NCBI GenBank assembly: GCA_002784505.1
Contig: PFLF01000054.1
Coordinates: 15,747 to 26,875 of the forward strand
Length of the DNA: 11,129 nucleotides
DNA from: Candidatus Roizmanbacteria bacterium CG_4_10_14_0_8_um_filter_39_9
Lineage (GTDB): Bacteria > Patescibacteriota > Microgenomatia > UBA1406 > GWC2-37-13
Direction: 5' to 3'
The notes below the pieces were generated by a model. The model saw only the letters and a program-made list of their open reading frames with translations. It did not search any database and had not been told where the DNA came from. The position numbers and the translations under genes were made by a program. Each line of letters starts with the position of its first letter. The stretch's first letter is position 1. Of this stretch, positions 1-6,005 are shown one piece after another.

Positions 1-447
1 GTTTATGCGAGTCCTGTTCTTCGAACAAAACAATCGGGAAAGCTACTAGCAAAGCGGCTTCAGATACCCTTACATATTTCAAAAAGTATTCAGGAGGTTG
101 AAACGCCATTACAGGGGCAAAGTGTTTCGGTATCTGATACTATTCCCAAATACGGAGACTCATTCGCTTTTCCACCACACATCGATTTTGGGGGAGAAAC
201 ACTGGAACACCTATATAATCGGGTAGATCGATTTGTAAAAAAAATTCTTGAGAAACATTCGGGTGGATCTATTGTTTGCGTCTCTCACGGAGACCCCATT
301 ATGACCTATCATATTCTTGCCTCCGGGAATATTATCGATGAAACTCATAGATTAATGACTTACGATTCATATATTCCAAAATCCGGAATAATCAGAATGG
401 TTTATGAAGATGGGCGATTGATAGAAAAGACAAAATTAAATTATTAA
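1..447 (+). CDS. Histidine phosphatase family protein, 3' part (5' end outside window)
   Basis: The frame is open from the first base and ends at TAA 445-447, giving 148 visible residues. Visible motifs fit the C-terminal two thirds of the histidine phosphatase (phosphoglycerate mutase-like) superfamily: ASPVLRTKQS near the left edge (family pattern SSPxxRAxQT, phosphate-binding Arg), GGETLEHLYNRVDRF at about residues 64-78 (family GES...R), and VSHGDPI around H96, the second catalytic-pocket histidine. The N-terminal RHG motif with the phospho-accepting histidine should lie upstream, outside the window. Members range from cofactor-dependent phosphoglycerate mutase to small-molecule or protein phosphatases, and the substrate cannot be told here. 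The gene converges on the Mur ligase gene, and the two stop codons overlap at 444-447. The family call is firm; the specific function is open. Confidence 0.85.
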   Translation, partial: VYASPVLRTKQSGKLLAKRLQIPLHISKSIQEVETPLQGQSVSVSDTIPKYGDSFAFPPHIDFGGETLEHLYNRVDRFVKKILEKHSGGSIVCVSHGDPIMTYHILASGNIIDETHRLMTYDSYIPKSGIIRMVYEDGRLIEKTKLNY

Positions 448-1703
448 GCGGGTTTGTACCCTGTTTCCAAAAACTTGCATCCGGGGCACAGGTGATAGAA
501 GGGACAAACCACAATATCACAACCCACTTTAACTCCTTCGAGTATCATAATTATCCTTCGTATTTTTCGAAGAAGGGAACCTTTTAAATAGATGAGATCA
601 TTTTTCTTGACATATGTTTTCAATATTTCGGCGGCATCAATTACATTTTTTGATAAAAAAATGTTGCCTTGCGAAAAGCCTCCCGAGATTGCAGCCTGAA
701 ATGTATTTTTATGAAGTGGCCCGATAAGAATGACAAAATCAACCTTCAATTTATTAAGAAGCTCCCCGATTTTTTTGTGTTCTTCTTCAGGATGTTCAAG
801 TTCGCCCATCTCAGCAAGGATTGCGATTTTTCTACCCTCCTTATAATCGATTTCAGAAAGTGTTTGTAGCCCCGACACAGTTGAGGCGGGATTTGCTCGA
901 AGGGAATCGTCAAGAAGAAGCGTATCAAGCGGTCCTTTTTCCATGCTCATCCTCCCGGTAAGCGGCATCATATTTTTTAAAATGGATTTAAACCGATTTA
1001 TATCGGTAAACCCTAAAGATAGGTATATTGCAAAGGAAGCCGTGACATTGTATACGTGGTGCAGTCCGATAAGAGGAAGCTCGACCATAAACGACAAGGA
1101 CTCCCCCTCAGCTTTTTTATAAGAAATGAAAAATTGTGTACCGGAAGTTGAAAGATATATTTCGGTTGCGCGGATGTCATTATTTTCATTCTTTCCGAAA
1201 TAAATAACTTTTGCTTTTGTGTGACTCGCCATTCCCCGCGCATTTTCATCGTCACCGTTTAATATCGCAACTCCTGTACTATCAAGTGATTCAACCAGCT
1301 TTTGTTTTTCATGTATCACATTTTGAAACGAACCGAGATGTTCGGCATCGGCATGGACGGGTGAAACACCGGTAACAATTACCATTTTCGGTGTAACGAT
1401 TTCCAAGTGTTTATTCATTTCATTTACATGATCGACTCCCAATTCAAATATGGCATATTTAGTTTGAGGGTTTATTTTCAGCGCGGTAATTGGAACGTTA
1501 TAAATAGTATCTAGATCGATATCCGTTCTGACAGTTGGAGCAAGTGCAGACAGTATGTAAAATAATGTAGAAGTTGTGTTTGTTTTGCCCTGTGATCCGG
1601 TGATTGCAATTTGAAAGACGGGCATATATGCGAGCCACGACATGGCAAGGAAGCGGCGAGTGTTATGAAAGAGTTGTTTGATAGGGTTGGGTTTGTAGGA
1701 CAT
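444..1703 (-). CDS. MurF-like Mur ligase lacking the usual N-terminal domain, with a C-terminal four-cysteine tail
   Basis: ATP-dependent Mur ligase family protein, closest in motifs to MurF, which adds D-Ala-D-Ala to the UDP-MurNAc-tripeptide in cytoplasmic peptidoglycan synthesis. Seen, in a 419-residue protein from ATG 1703: P-loop GSQGKTNTT at 36-44, a glutamate in FELG at 86-89, HEKQKLV around K133 (a candidate for the carbamylated lysine), LNGDDEN at 148-154, and DDSLRANPAS at 265-274 (MurF DDSYNANP). The P-loop sits about 70 residues earlier than in E. coli MurF, so the UDP-substrate-binding N-domain is missing. The tail holds C395, C400, C406 and C409 (C-x4-C-x5-C-x2-C), not a standard MurF feature and possibly metal binding. 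ATG 1703 is chosen because it follows the cysS stop by one base, with AAAGG five bases upstream; ATG 1733 in the same frame (429 aa) would overlap cysS. Very probably co-transcribed with cysS. The exact substrate is uncertain. Confidence 0.85.
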   Translation of the reverse strand: MSYKPNPIKQLFHNTRRFLAMSWLAYMPVFQIAITGSQGKTNTTSTLFYILSALAPTVRTDIDLDTIYNVPITALKINPQTKYAIFELGVDHVNEMNKHLEIVTPKMVIVTGVSPVHADAEHLGSFQNVIHEKQKLVESLDSTGVAILNGDDENARGMASHTKAKVIYFGKNENNDIRATEIYLSTSGTQFFISYKKAEGESLSFMVELPLIGLHHVYNVTASFAIYLSLGFTDINRFKSILKNMMPLTGRMSMEKGPLDTLLLDDSLRANPASTVSGLQTLSEIDYKEGRKIAILAEMGELEHPEEEHKKIGELLNKLKVDFVILIGPLHKNTFQAAISGGFSQGNIFLSKNVIDAAEILKTYVKKNDLIYLKGSLLRKIRRIIMILEGVKVGCDIVVCPFYHLCPGCKFLETGYKPA

Positions 1704-1704
1704 T

Positions 1705-3108
1705 TTAGCCTTTGACCTTAATCTTATATCCATCCTTCACATCCTCAATAAGAAATCCTTTATTTTCTATTTGTTTTCGCAGGGAATCAGAAAGTACGTA
1801 ATTTTTTGATATCTTTGCAGTTTTCCTCTTTTCTGCAAGGTCAATAATCTCTTGTGAGACGGTATCAGTCTTTGTTTCACTCAGTTTGAGCCCTAATACG
1901 TTGTCAAATTTATACAACAGCTCTAATTTATTTGGTGCATCAAGATCTGATTTCACCATCTCCCACATAATAGCGATTGCTTGGGGCGTCTGCAAATCAT
2001 TTGAGATGACATCATTAAATCGATGATCAAAGTCGTTTATTTTTACCTTTTGACTTTCACCTTTGATTTTTGTTTTTTGATTTTTAAGTTGTATTATTAA
2101 ATTTCTTAATCTGCTCAACGCCTCCTCTGCTCCTTTGGCCGCTTCCCACGTAAAGTTCATCGGTTGCCGGTAATGTGATTGCAAAAGAAGAAGTCGAAAT
2201 GCCATAGGTGAAATCCTTTTTTTTACCAAATCCTTAATGGTATAAAAATTGCCGAGACTCTTACTCATTTTTTGTCCCTCAACCTGTAGAAAATGGTAGT
2301 GCATCCAATAGTGTACAAATGGAACACCGCTTGCCGCTTCCGACTGTGCAATTTCATTTTCATGATGTATCGGGATATGATCGATGCCACCGGTATGAAC
2401 ATCAATAGTTTTTCCCAAATATTTCATACTCATGGCAGAGCACTCGATGTGCCAACCAGGAAAACCATCGCCCCATGGACTTTCCCAGTGCATGGTATGA
2501 TCTTTAAATTTTCCAACACGTTTGAACCATAATGAAAAATCTGCTGCATGTTTTTTTTCAGGATCCGAATAGACTTCATCCCGCGACGCTTTTATTTTAT
2601 CATCCATGTTCTGACCTGACAATTTACCATAGTCTTTAAACGTGGAAATGTCAAAATAGACCGCTTCTTTCGTTTCATAAGCGTTGCCTTTTTGGATAAG
2701 TGTTTTAATAATCGCAATCATTTCCGAAATATGTTCGGTTGCTTTACAAATAGTGTTTGGACGAAGTATATTCATCATGTCCGTCGACGTGAAGAAAAAT
2801 TCAGTATAGTATTTTGCCAAATCCCAAACGGTTTTTCCATATTTAGCTGCCCCTTTTTCCATTTTGTCTACTCCCTGATCGCCGTCATCTGAGAGATGCC
2901 CAACATCGGTAATATTCATTACGTGTTGTACATGATATCCCATATATTCAAATATTCTTCGAACCGTGTCGTTAAATACGTAGGCACGGATATGTCCAAT
3001 ATGAGTATAATCATATACCGTTGGACCACAAGTATACAATGAAACATTGTCCGGGACAATTGTTTTGAATTCTTCTATCTGACGAGTTAAGGAATTGAAC
3101 AGTTTCAT
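1705..3108 (-). CDS. cysS: Cysteinyl-tRNA synthetase
   Basis: Class I aminoacyl-tRNA synthetase that charges tRNA-Cys with cysteine in the cytoplasm. The 467 residues match the usual bacterial length. Seen: YTCGPTVYDYTHIGH, with Cys27 and the HIGH signature at 36-39; Cys223 in WHIECSAMS; and IHHENE with His248 and Glu252. Together these form the family's zinc site that selects cysteine. KMSKS lies at 280-284, followed by the alpha-helical anticodon-binding (DALR) region. Residues about 341-356 (Lys/Gln/Ile/Val rich) form a low-complexity linker encoded by a 7-bp tandem repeat at 2041-2089 (listed separately). The start ATG 3108 has TATAAT ending eight bases upstream and no ribosome binding site, suggesting an almost leaderless mRNA. 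The Mur ligase gene follows after one base, so the two form an operon. Confidence 0.97.
   Translation of the reverse strand: MKLFNSLTRQIEEFKTIVPDNVSLYTCGPTVYDYTHIGHIRAYVFNDTVRRIFEYMGYHVQHVMNITDVGHLSDDGDQGVDKMEKGAAKYGKTVWDLAKYYTEFFFTSTDMMNILRPNTICKATEHISEMIAIIKTLIQKGNAYETKEAVYFDISTFKDYGKLSGQNMDDKIKASRDEVYSDPEKKHAADFSLWFKRVGKFKDHTMHWESPWGDGFPGWHIECSAMSMKYLGKTIDVHTGGIDHIPIHHENEIAQSEAASGVPFVHYWMHYHFLQVEGQKMSKSLGNFYTIKDLVKKRISPMAFRLLLLQSHYRQPMNFTWEAAKGAEEALSRLRNLIIQLKNQKTKIKGESQKVKINDFDHRFNDVISNDLQTPQAIAIMWEMVKSDLDAPNKLELLYKFDNVLGLKLSETKTDTVSQEIIDLAEKRKTAKISKNYVLSDSLRKQIENKGFLIEDVKDGYKIKVKG
2041..2089. repeat. Degenerate 7-bp tandem repeat inside cysS
   Basis: Seven heptamers run in exact register on the plus strand: TTTTACC, TTTTGAC, TTTCACC, TTTGATT, TTTGTTT, TTTGATT and TTTAAGT. 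Each begins TTT. On the coding strand the pattern reads NNTCAAA-like, including a GTCAAAA unit identical to units in the RNase J array. It encodes a basic linker at about residues 341-356 of CysS, between the catalytic core and the anticodon-binding helices. The 7-bp period is out of step with codons, so it is not simply a codon repeat. Confidence 0.7.
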
Positions 3109-3116
3109 ATCAATAT

Positions 3117-3143
3117 ATTATACAGCAGAAATTTTTATTTCAA
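3117..3143 (-). promoter_or_regulatory. Predicted promoter of cysS (leaderless type)
   Basis: On the minus strand, TTGAAA (3143-3138, 5/6 to the sigma-70 -35 consensus) is followed after 15 bases by a perfect TATAAT (3122-3117). Eight bases then separate the -10 box from ATG 3108, so transcription should start within a base or two of the start codon. The -35 box overlaps the stop region of the upstream EEP gene. The 15-bp spacer is short, which lowers confidence. Confidence 0.55.
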
Positions 3144-3911
3144 TTTAAAAACCGCAAAGACGGGATAATGATCAGAGTATGGTACATCAAGTTTTTTAGC
3201 AAAAATTGAGATGCAATTTTTATAAAATATATAATCATTTTTTAATTTATGCTTTAATATTCTACTAATAATACTTATAAGTAATTTACCAAAAAAAGTA
3301 TAATGCGGTGTAGCGCCAAGGGTGGTAAATAGAATCGAGTTTGTTGCTTCCTTAAATGAATATTCACTCATCAACATCTCCAGTTTTTTTCTGTTGTAGG
3401 GGTAATTAAAATCTCCGGTTAGGATCGTTGCTTCGTCCTGGAGTTGACGGCTAACATCAAATAATGCCGTTTGCAGTTGCTTAGTACGTATGCTGTTTGT
3501 CCCGTAGGGGGTTAGGTGGATATTATAAATTGAAAGTTTTTTTTTGTTTTTTTTGCAGAGAAACTCTGTCCGAAGAATTGTGCGTGCTTTTTTTCCAGTT
3601 TTAAACACGCGTACTAAATAGGCAAATATATCCAACATTCCTTTCGGAAGAAAAATAACCTTTGACTCAGAAAAATCAAACTTATCAGGGTTATAGAATG
3701 TTGCGACCCCAAAAATATGGCCGTACTGGATGATGACATTTGAATAGTCTGCAAGCTTATATCCCAATTTTTCAATTCGTTCAAACGTCTCCTCAGTCGT
3801 ATCTACCTCCTGAAGACAGAGAAAGTCGGGGTGTTGGGAAGACACGATTTTTTGAAGTCCGGAAACGGCATCACTAAAAAGTGTATTGTAGGTCAGTAAG
3901 GAGAAATCCAT
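3135..3911 (-). CDS. Endonuclease/exonuclease/phosphatase (EEP) superfamily hydrolase
   Basis: Metal-dependent phosphoesterase of the EEP (DNase I-like) fold, 258 residues, about the size of a single-domain member. Catalytic motifs appear in order: TYN with Asn9, LQEVD with the metal-binding Glu35, NIHLTP with His132, TGDFNYP with Asp167 and Asn169, NDYIF with Asp226, and the terminal SDHYPV with the Asp247-His248 pair. All key residues of the active site are present, so it should be catalytically active. Members cleave DNA (ExoIII, APE), RNA, phosphoinositides or sphingomyelin, and the substrate cannot be assigned. No signal peptide is evident, which argues for a cytoplasmic protein. It lies 26 bases upstream of cysS, which has its own promoter, and is divergent from the nuclease-like gene at 3988. 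A -10-like TAGAAT ends six bases before the ATG. Confidence 0.85.
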   Translation of the reverse strand: MDFSLLTYNTLFSDAVSGLQKIVSSQHPDFLCLQEVDTTEETFERIEKLGYKLADYSNVIIQYGHIFGVATFYNPDKFDFSESKVIFLPKGMLDIFAYLVRVFKTGKKARTILRTEFLCKKNKKKLSIYNIHLTPYGTNSIRTKQLQTALFDVSRQLQDEATILTGDFNYPYNRKKLEMLMSEYSFKEATNSILFTTLGATPHYTFFGKLLISIISRILKHKLKNDYIFYKNCISIFAKKLDVPYSDHYPVFAVFKLK

Positions 3912-3917
3912 ATTCCT

Positions 3918-3946
3918 ATTCTACAGATAGTATTGTGCGAATACAA
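3918..3946 (-). promoter_or_regulatory. Predicted promoter of the EEP hydrolase gene
   Basis: On the minus strand, TTGTAT (3946-3941, weak -35) is followed by a 17-base spacer and TAGAAT (3923-3918, 5/6 to the -10 consensus). Only six bases lie between the -10 box and ATG 3911, which would place +1 at the A of the start codon. AGGA also lies between the -10 box and the ATG, but only three bases from the start, too close for an efficient ribosome binding site. Confidence 0.45.
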
Positions 3947-3971
3947 TCGCTCGGTTGGTATCCGTTAAGTC

Positions 3972-3980
3972 TGATATACT
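3972..3980 (+). promoter_or_regulatory. Predicted extended -10 promoter of the PD-(D/E)XK gene
   Basis: TGATATACT fits the extended -10 pattern TGnTATAAT (5/6 in the hexamer 3975-3980). It ends seven bases before ATG 3988, so the message should be leaderless or nearly so. No good -35 is seen at 16-18 bases, which an extended -10 can tolerate. It also argues that the in-frame TTG at 3955, which lies upstream of this box, is not the real start. Confidence 0.5.
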
Positions 3981-3987
3981 GAACGAT

Positions 3988-4380
3988 ATGCACTCAACTC
4001 ATATAAAAGGATTAATTGGGGAATTAGAGTTTACTTCTCGGCTACTTAAACTTGGTTATACGGTTTATAAACCAATAAATTCTAACTCAAGCTGTGACCT
4101 TGTTATTGAAAAAAACACTATCTTTCAGCGTATACAAATCAAGTATCTTACTCCAAAAAAAGGAATGTTGCGAGTAGAACTTGATAGACCTAAAAAAAGG
4201 CAAAATAAATATCAATATCGCGGCGTTGATGCAATGGGGATATATGATGCAACACACCAATCCTTTTATTTAATTCCGCTGGCGAACGTCAGTAATAAGT
4301 CAGAGCTGTGGATACGTATAGAAAAACCAAAGAATAACCAAATTAAAGACATACACCTTGCAAAGGACTATGCTATATAA
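3988..4380 (+). CDS. PD-(D/E)XK nuclease-like protein
   Basis: Small (130 aa) protein resembling stand-alone PD-(D/E)XK nuclease domains of the group I intron-associated / PDDEXK_5 type. Seen: a helix starting KGLIGELEF with Glu12, then YTVYKPI, CDLVI with Asp37, and RIQIKY with Gln50 and Lys52. The order E...D...(E/Q)xK matches the catalytic core with Gln in place of the usual Glu. A later segment GVDAMGIYDATHQSFYLIPLAN resembles the 'D-lia-yd-yyiP' strands of these proteins. It could be a homing or repair endonuclease, or an orphan remnant of a mobile element; no intron or partner methyltransferase is visible. ATG 3988 is preferred over TTG 3955 (141 aa) because the likely promoter lies between them. 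It is followed by tRNA-Pro on the same strand. Confidence 0.65.
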   Translation: MHSTHIKGLIGELEFTSRLLKLGYTVYKPINSNSSCDLVIEKNTIFQRIQIKYLTPKKGMLRVELDRPKKRQNKYQYRGVDAMGIYDATHQSFYLIPLANVSNKSELWIRIEKPKNNQIKDIHLAKDYAI

Positions 4381-4381
4381 T
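4376..4381 (+). promoter_or_regulatory. Possible -10 element for tRNA-Pro
   Basis: A perfect TATAAT overlaps the stop codon of the preceding gene, about 45 bases upstream of the mature tRNA. No -35 hexamer is recognisable at normal spacing, so this is weak. The alternative is read-through from the gene upstream. Confidence 0.25.
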
Positions 4382-4383
4382 AT

Positions 4384-4515
4384 TGATGTGAATTGTTGCA
4401 TTAGCTAAATCTAAGAGAAATGTGTCGGAGCGTAGTTCAGATGGTAGAACATAGCGTTCGGGACGCTAAGGTCGTGGGTTCAAGTCCCGCCGCTCCGACA
4501 TATTTTTTCACATCA
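4384..4515. repeat. 9-bp inverted repeat flanking tRNA-Pro
   Basis: TGATGTGAA at 4384-4392 is the exact reverse complement of TTCACATCA at 4507-4515. The arms enclose the tRNA and its extended acceptor stem. The right arm ends on the stop codon of the minus-strand kinase-like gene. In a primary transcript the arms could pair and form an outer helix around the tRNA. A 9-bp match over this distance could also arise by chance. Confidence 0.4.
4426..4498 (+). tRNA. tRNA-Pro (anticodon CGG)
   Basis: A full cloverleaf can be drawn: acceptor CGGAGCG/CGCTCCG (4426-4432 with 4491-4497), TA at positions 8-9, D-stem GTTC/GAAC with loop AGATGGTA, anticodon stem TAGCG/CGCTA with the loop TTCGGGA giving anticodon CGG, variable loop AGGTC, and T-arm GTGGG/CCCGC (one G-U) with loop TTCAAGT. 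The discriminator is A4498. C1-G72 and G37 are typical of bacterial tRNA-Pro, which supports the assignment. CCA is not encoded (ACA follows), so the CCA-adding enzyme must supply it. It reads CCG codons. The flanks extend the acceptor stem by pairing (see findings). Confidence 0.95.
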
Positions 4516-5367
4516 CCCCTTGATATCAACTCCAAAGTAGCGCTTCATCATAACGCGGTTAGTAAAAAAACTTACCGAGGAAATAATTTTTTTCTTGAGA
4601 GATGTGTTATGAAACTGAAAAAAATCATAGTCTATTATGTATACTTTGCCGTCATTTTCATCAATAATCAGATTTGAAACTTCAAAATCCTTTTGTTTAA
4701 AAAATAATTTTGCCAACTGCCGTCTAAAAAAAGACTTAAATCCGGGAATACCGATAAAATCTAAACTTAATCCCTGTTGTTTCATAAGCTCACGGTTCAT
4801 GCGTGCAATCTCTTCCACCTGTTTCCTAATCTTAGGGTCTTTATTGTGATTCGTTACCGGTATCCCTTTTACCATTTTTTGCACAACACAATACTTTCCG
4901 CTCGACTTGTCTTCACGAACATCAGTGGGTAATGTATATCCCGGAAAGGCATTTTGAATTGTCTTAATACTGATATCTTCCTCATATTTTCCGGCAACCA
5001 TTGAAGTTGCAGATCCTGCTTTTGGCATTTTAACTACCAGTTCATCTTTCCCTGGTTCTTTGTAAGAGAAGACCACATGATTTGCTCCTTGGCCTATCGG
5101 AACGGGATCAAGGTTATCAGGATTTAGATGCACTGCGGTTAAAAATGATGCAAATTCGGGAAGTAGGTCGGCTTTTTTAGGCTGAATGGGCACAGGCAAG
5201 GGTTGAGGAAGTGCCGCCTCAAATTCTTGGGGCTTGTGAACAATAATAGGATGCGCCTCAGGAATCGTGTCATGCAAAATAGCCTCCTGATGGGGCAAGG
5301 AATGCTCCGGAAGAGCATGATGTTCTTTTTGTTGTAAAATTGGTGACGGGACAGCGGCCTCTATCAT
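4513..5367 (-). CDS. Kinase-fold (phosphotransferase-like) protein with Pro/His-rich N-terminal segment
   Basis: No named family recognised, but the kinase-like fold is readable in a 284-residue protein. Residues 1-65 are low complexity, rich in Pro, His, Glu and Ala, probably disordered. Then come a Gly-rich loop IGQGANHVVF at 91-100, VVKMPK with the candidate ATP-binding Lys113, KDFEVSNLII with Asp227-x4-Asn232 (the spacing of the HxDxxxxN catalytic loop of aminoglycoside/choline kinases, with Gln225 in place of His), and YIIDYDFF with Asp246 as the DFG-like metal ligand. All core catalytic positions appear present, so activity is plausible; the substrate is unknown. The start is set at ATG 5367, because the in-frame GTG at 5394 lies upstream of the predicted -10 box. 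The gene ends in TGA and faces tRNA-Pro. It sits downstream of the charged coiled-coil gene but has its own promoter. Confidence 0.7.
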   Translation of the reverse strand: MIEAAVPSPILQQKEHHALPEHSLPHQEAILHDTIPEAHPIIVHKPQEFEAALPQPLPVPIQPKKADLLPEFASFLTAVHLNPDNLDPVPIGQGANHVVFSYKEPGKDELVVKMPKAGSATSMVAGKYEEDISIKTIQNAFPGYTLPTDVREDKSSGKYCVVQKMVKGIPVTNHNKDPKIRKQVEEIARMNRELMKQQGLSLDFIGIPGFKSFFRRQLAKLFFKQKDFEVSNLIIDENDGKVYIIDYDFFQFHNTSLKKKIISSVSFFTNRVMMKRYFGVDIKG

Positions 5368-5382
5368 AGTATTGCAGCCGTA

Positions 5383-5411
5383 ATTGTACCTCACGGACGG
5401 CTATAATGCAA
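5383..5411 (-). promoter_or_regulatory. Predicted promoter of the kinase-like gene
   Basis: On the minus strand, TTGCAT (5411-5406) is separated by exactly 17 bases from TACAAT (5388-5383, 5/6 to the -10 consensus). Fifteen bases separate the -10 box from ATG 5367, giving a predicted leader of about 8-9 nt. No Shine-Dalgarno sequence is seen. Confidence 0.55.
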
Positions 5412-5445
5412 ATACTATAAGATAATAAAAGAAGAAAAAACCGAT

Positions 5446-5985
5446 TTACTGTTTACCTGTTGAAGGTTTAATCTCGATGGGAGACGGATTTTGTGCTCTT
5501 TTCTTTTTCTTTGGTGCTAGTACGCTTTGTCTTTCTTTTCCTTGAGGCTCGTTTCCGGACTGTTGCATCATTCGTTGCTGATCTTGCTTATTCCTTTTCC
5601 TTTCATGTTCTTCATAGGCGATACGTCTTTTTTCTTCCTCTTCTTTTTGCTTTTTTTCCATCATAATTTTTTCATCTCCCCCTTTTACCATCTGAAACAA
5701 TCGCTGTCTCAACATATCCGTCTTTGCTTTGTCTTGGTTCTGGTATTTTTCCTGAAGTTTTGAAAAGTCAAGCGGCGTGTTGCCCATCTCTTTTTTCCCT
5801 TGCATTTCTTTCATTTTTGACTCCATCGGGGACTGAGGATTACTTTCCCCGCCTCCCAATGCATTTTTTATCATCTGCAGCGGACTGAAGGTCTGTTTAA
5901 TCTGTTTTGCACTGCTTTTGGCCATCGACTGGCCGGCCTCGAGAGCCTTTTCAAATGTATCATCCCAAAACGAACCTTTATTCAT
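5446..5985 (-). CDS. Charged coiled-coil protein of unknown function
   Basis: Unrecognised 179-residue hydrophilic protein. The N-terminus (SFWDDTFEKALEAG, then a Ser/Ala/Lys stretch) could form an amphipathic helix. A Gly/Ser/Pro linker at 44-54 follows, then long Lys/Glu/Gln-rich helices at about 76-140 that look coiled-coil, and a basic Pro/Lys tail (APKKKKR at 157-163). No signal peptide, membrane segment or catalytic motif is seen. It resembles the uncharacterised charged proteins annotated in Microgenomates genomes (possibly DUF5660, from memory and unverified). The basic tail could bind nucleic acid, but this is speculation. It starts 20 bases after the stop of the SufT-like gene and is probably co-transcribed with it. 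ATG 5985 has no ribosome binding site. Confidence 0.7.
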   Translation of the reverse strand: MNKGSFWDDTFEKALEAGQSMAKSSAKQIKQTFSPLQMIKNALGGGESNPQSPMESKMKEMQGKKEMGNTPLDFSKLQEKYQNQDKAKTDMLRQRLFQMVKGGDEKIMMEKKQKEEEEKRRIAYEEHERKRNKQDQQRMMQQSGNEPQGKERQSVLAPKKKKRAQNPSPIEIKPSTGKQ

Positions 5986-6005
5986 AATAATCTAAATTTA
6001 AATAT

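Noticed and set aside
1704..1724. A fourth 7-bp repeat at the cysS/Mur ligase junction (GATTAAG, GTCAAAG, GCTAAAA)
   Set aside because: Only three units and overlapping the conserved cysS end; too short to separate from chance.
3541..3557. T-rich run in the EEP gene as a terminator or repeat
   Set aside because: It encodes the Lys-rich stretch CKKNKKK between two strands of the fold and has neither an adjacent stem nor a 7-bp register.
4424..4499. Alternative tRNA boundaries with acceptor GTCGGAG/CTCCGAC
   Set aside because: It would leave CG instead of TA at positions 8-9 and misplace the D-arm; the CGGAGCG/CGCTCCG acceptor gives a standard cloverleaf and the C1-G72 pair expected for proline.
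4513..4515. TGA recoding as glycine (Gracilibacteria/Absconditabacteria code)
   Set aside because: TGA terminates the kinase-like gene and the 9698 gene, and no conserved gene here contains an in-frame TGA.
4420..4677. Plus-strand open frame of 85 codons reading through tRNA-Pro
   Set aside because: It is a shadow of the tRNA and the 3' end of the minus-strand kinase-like gene, with no coding features.
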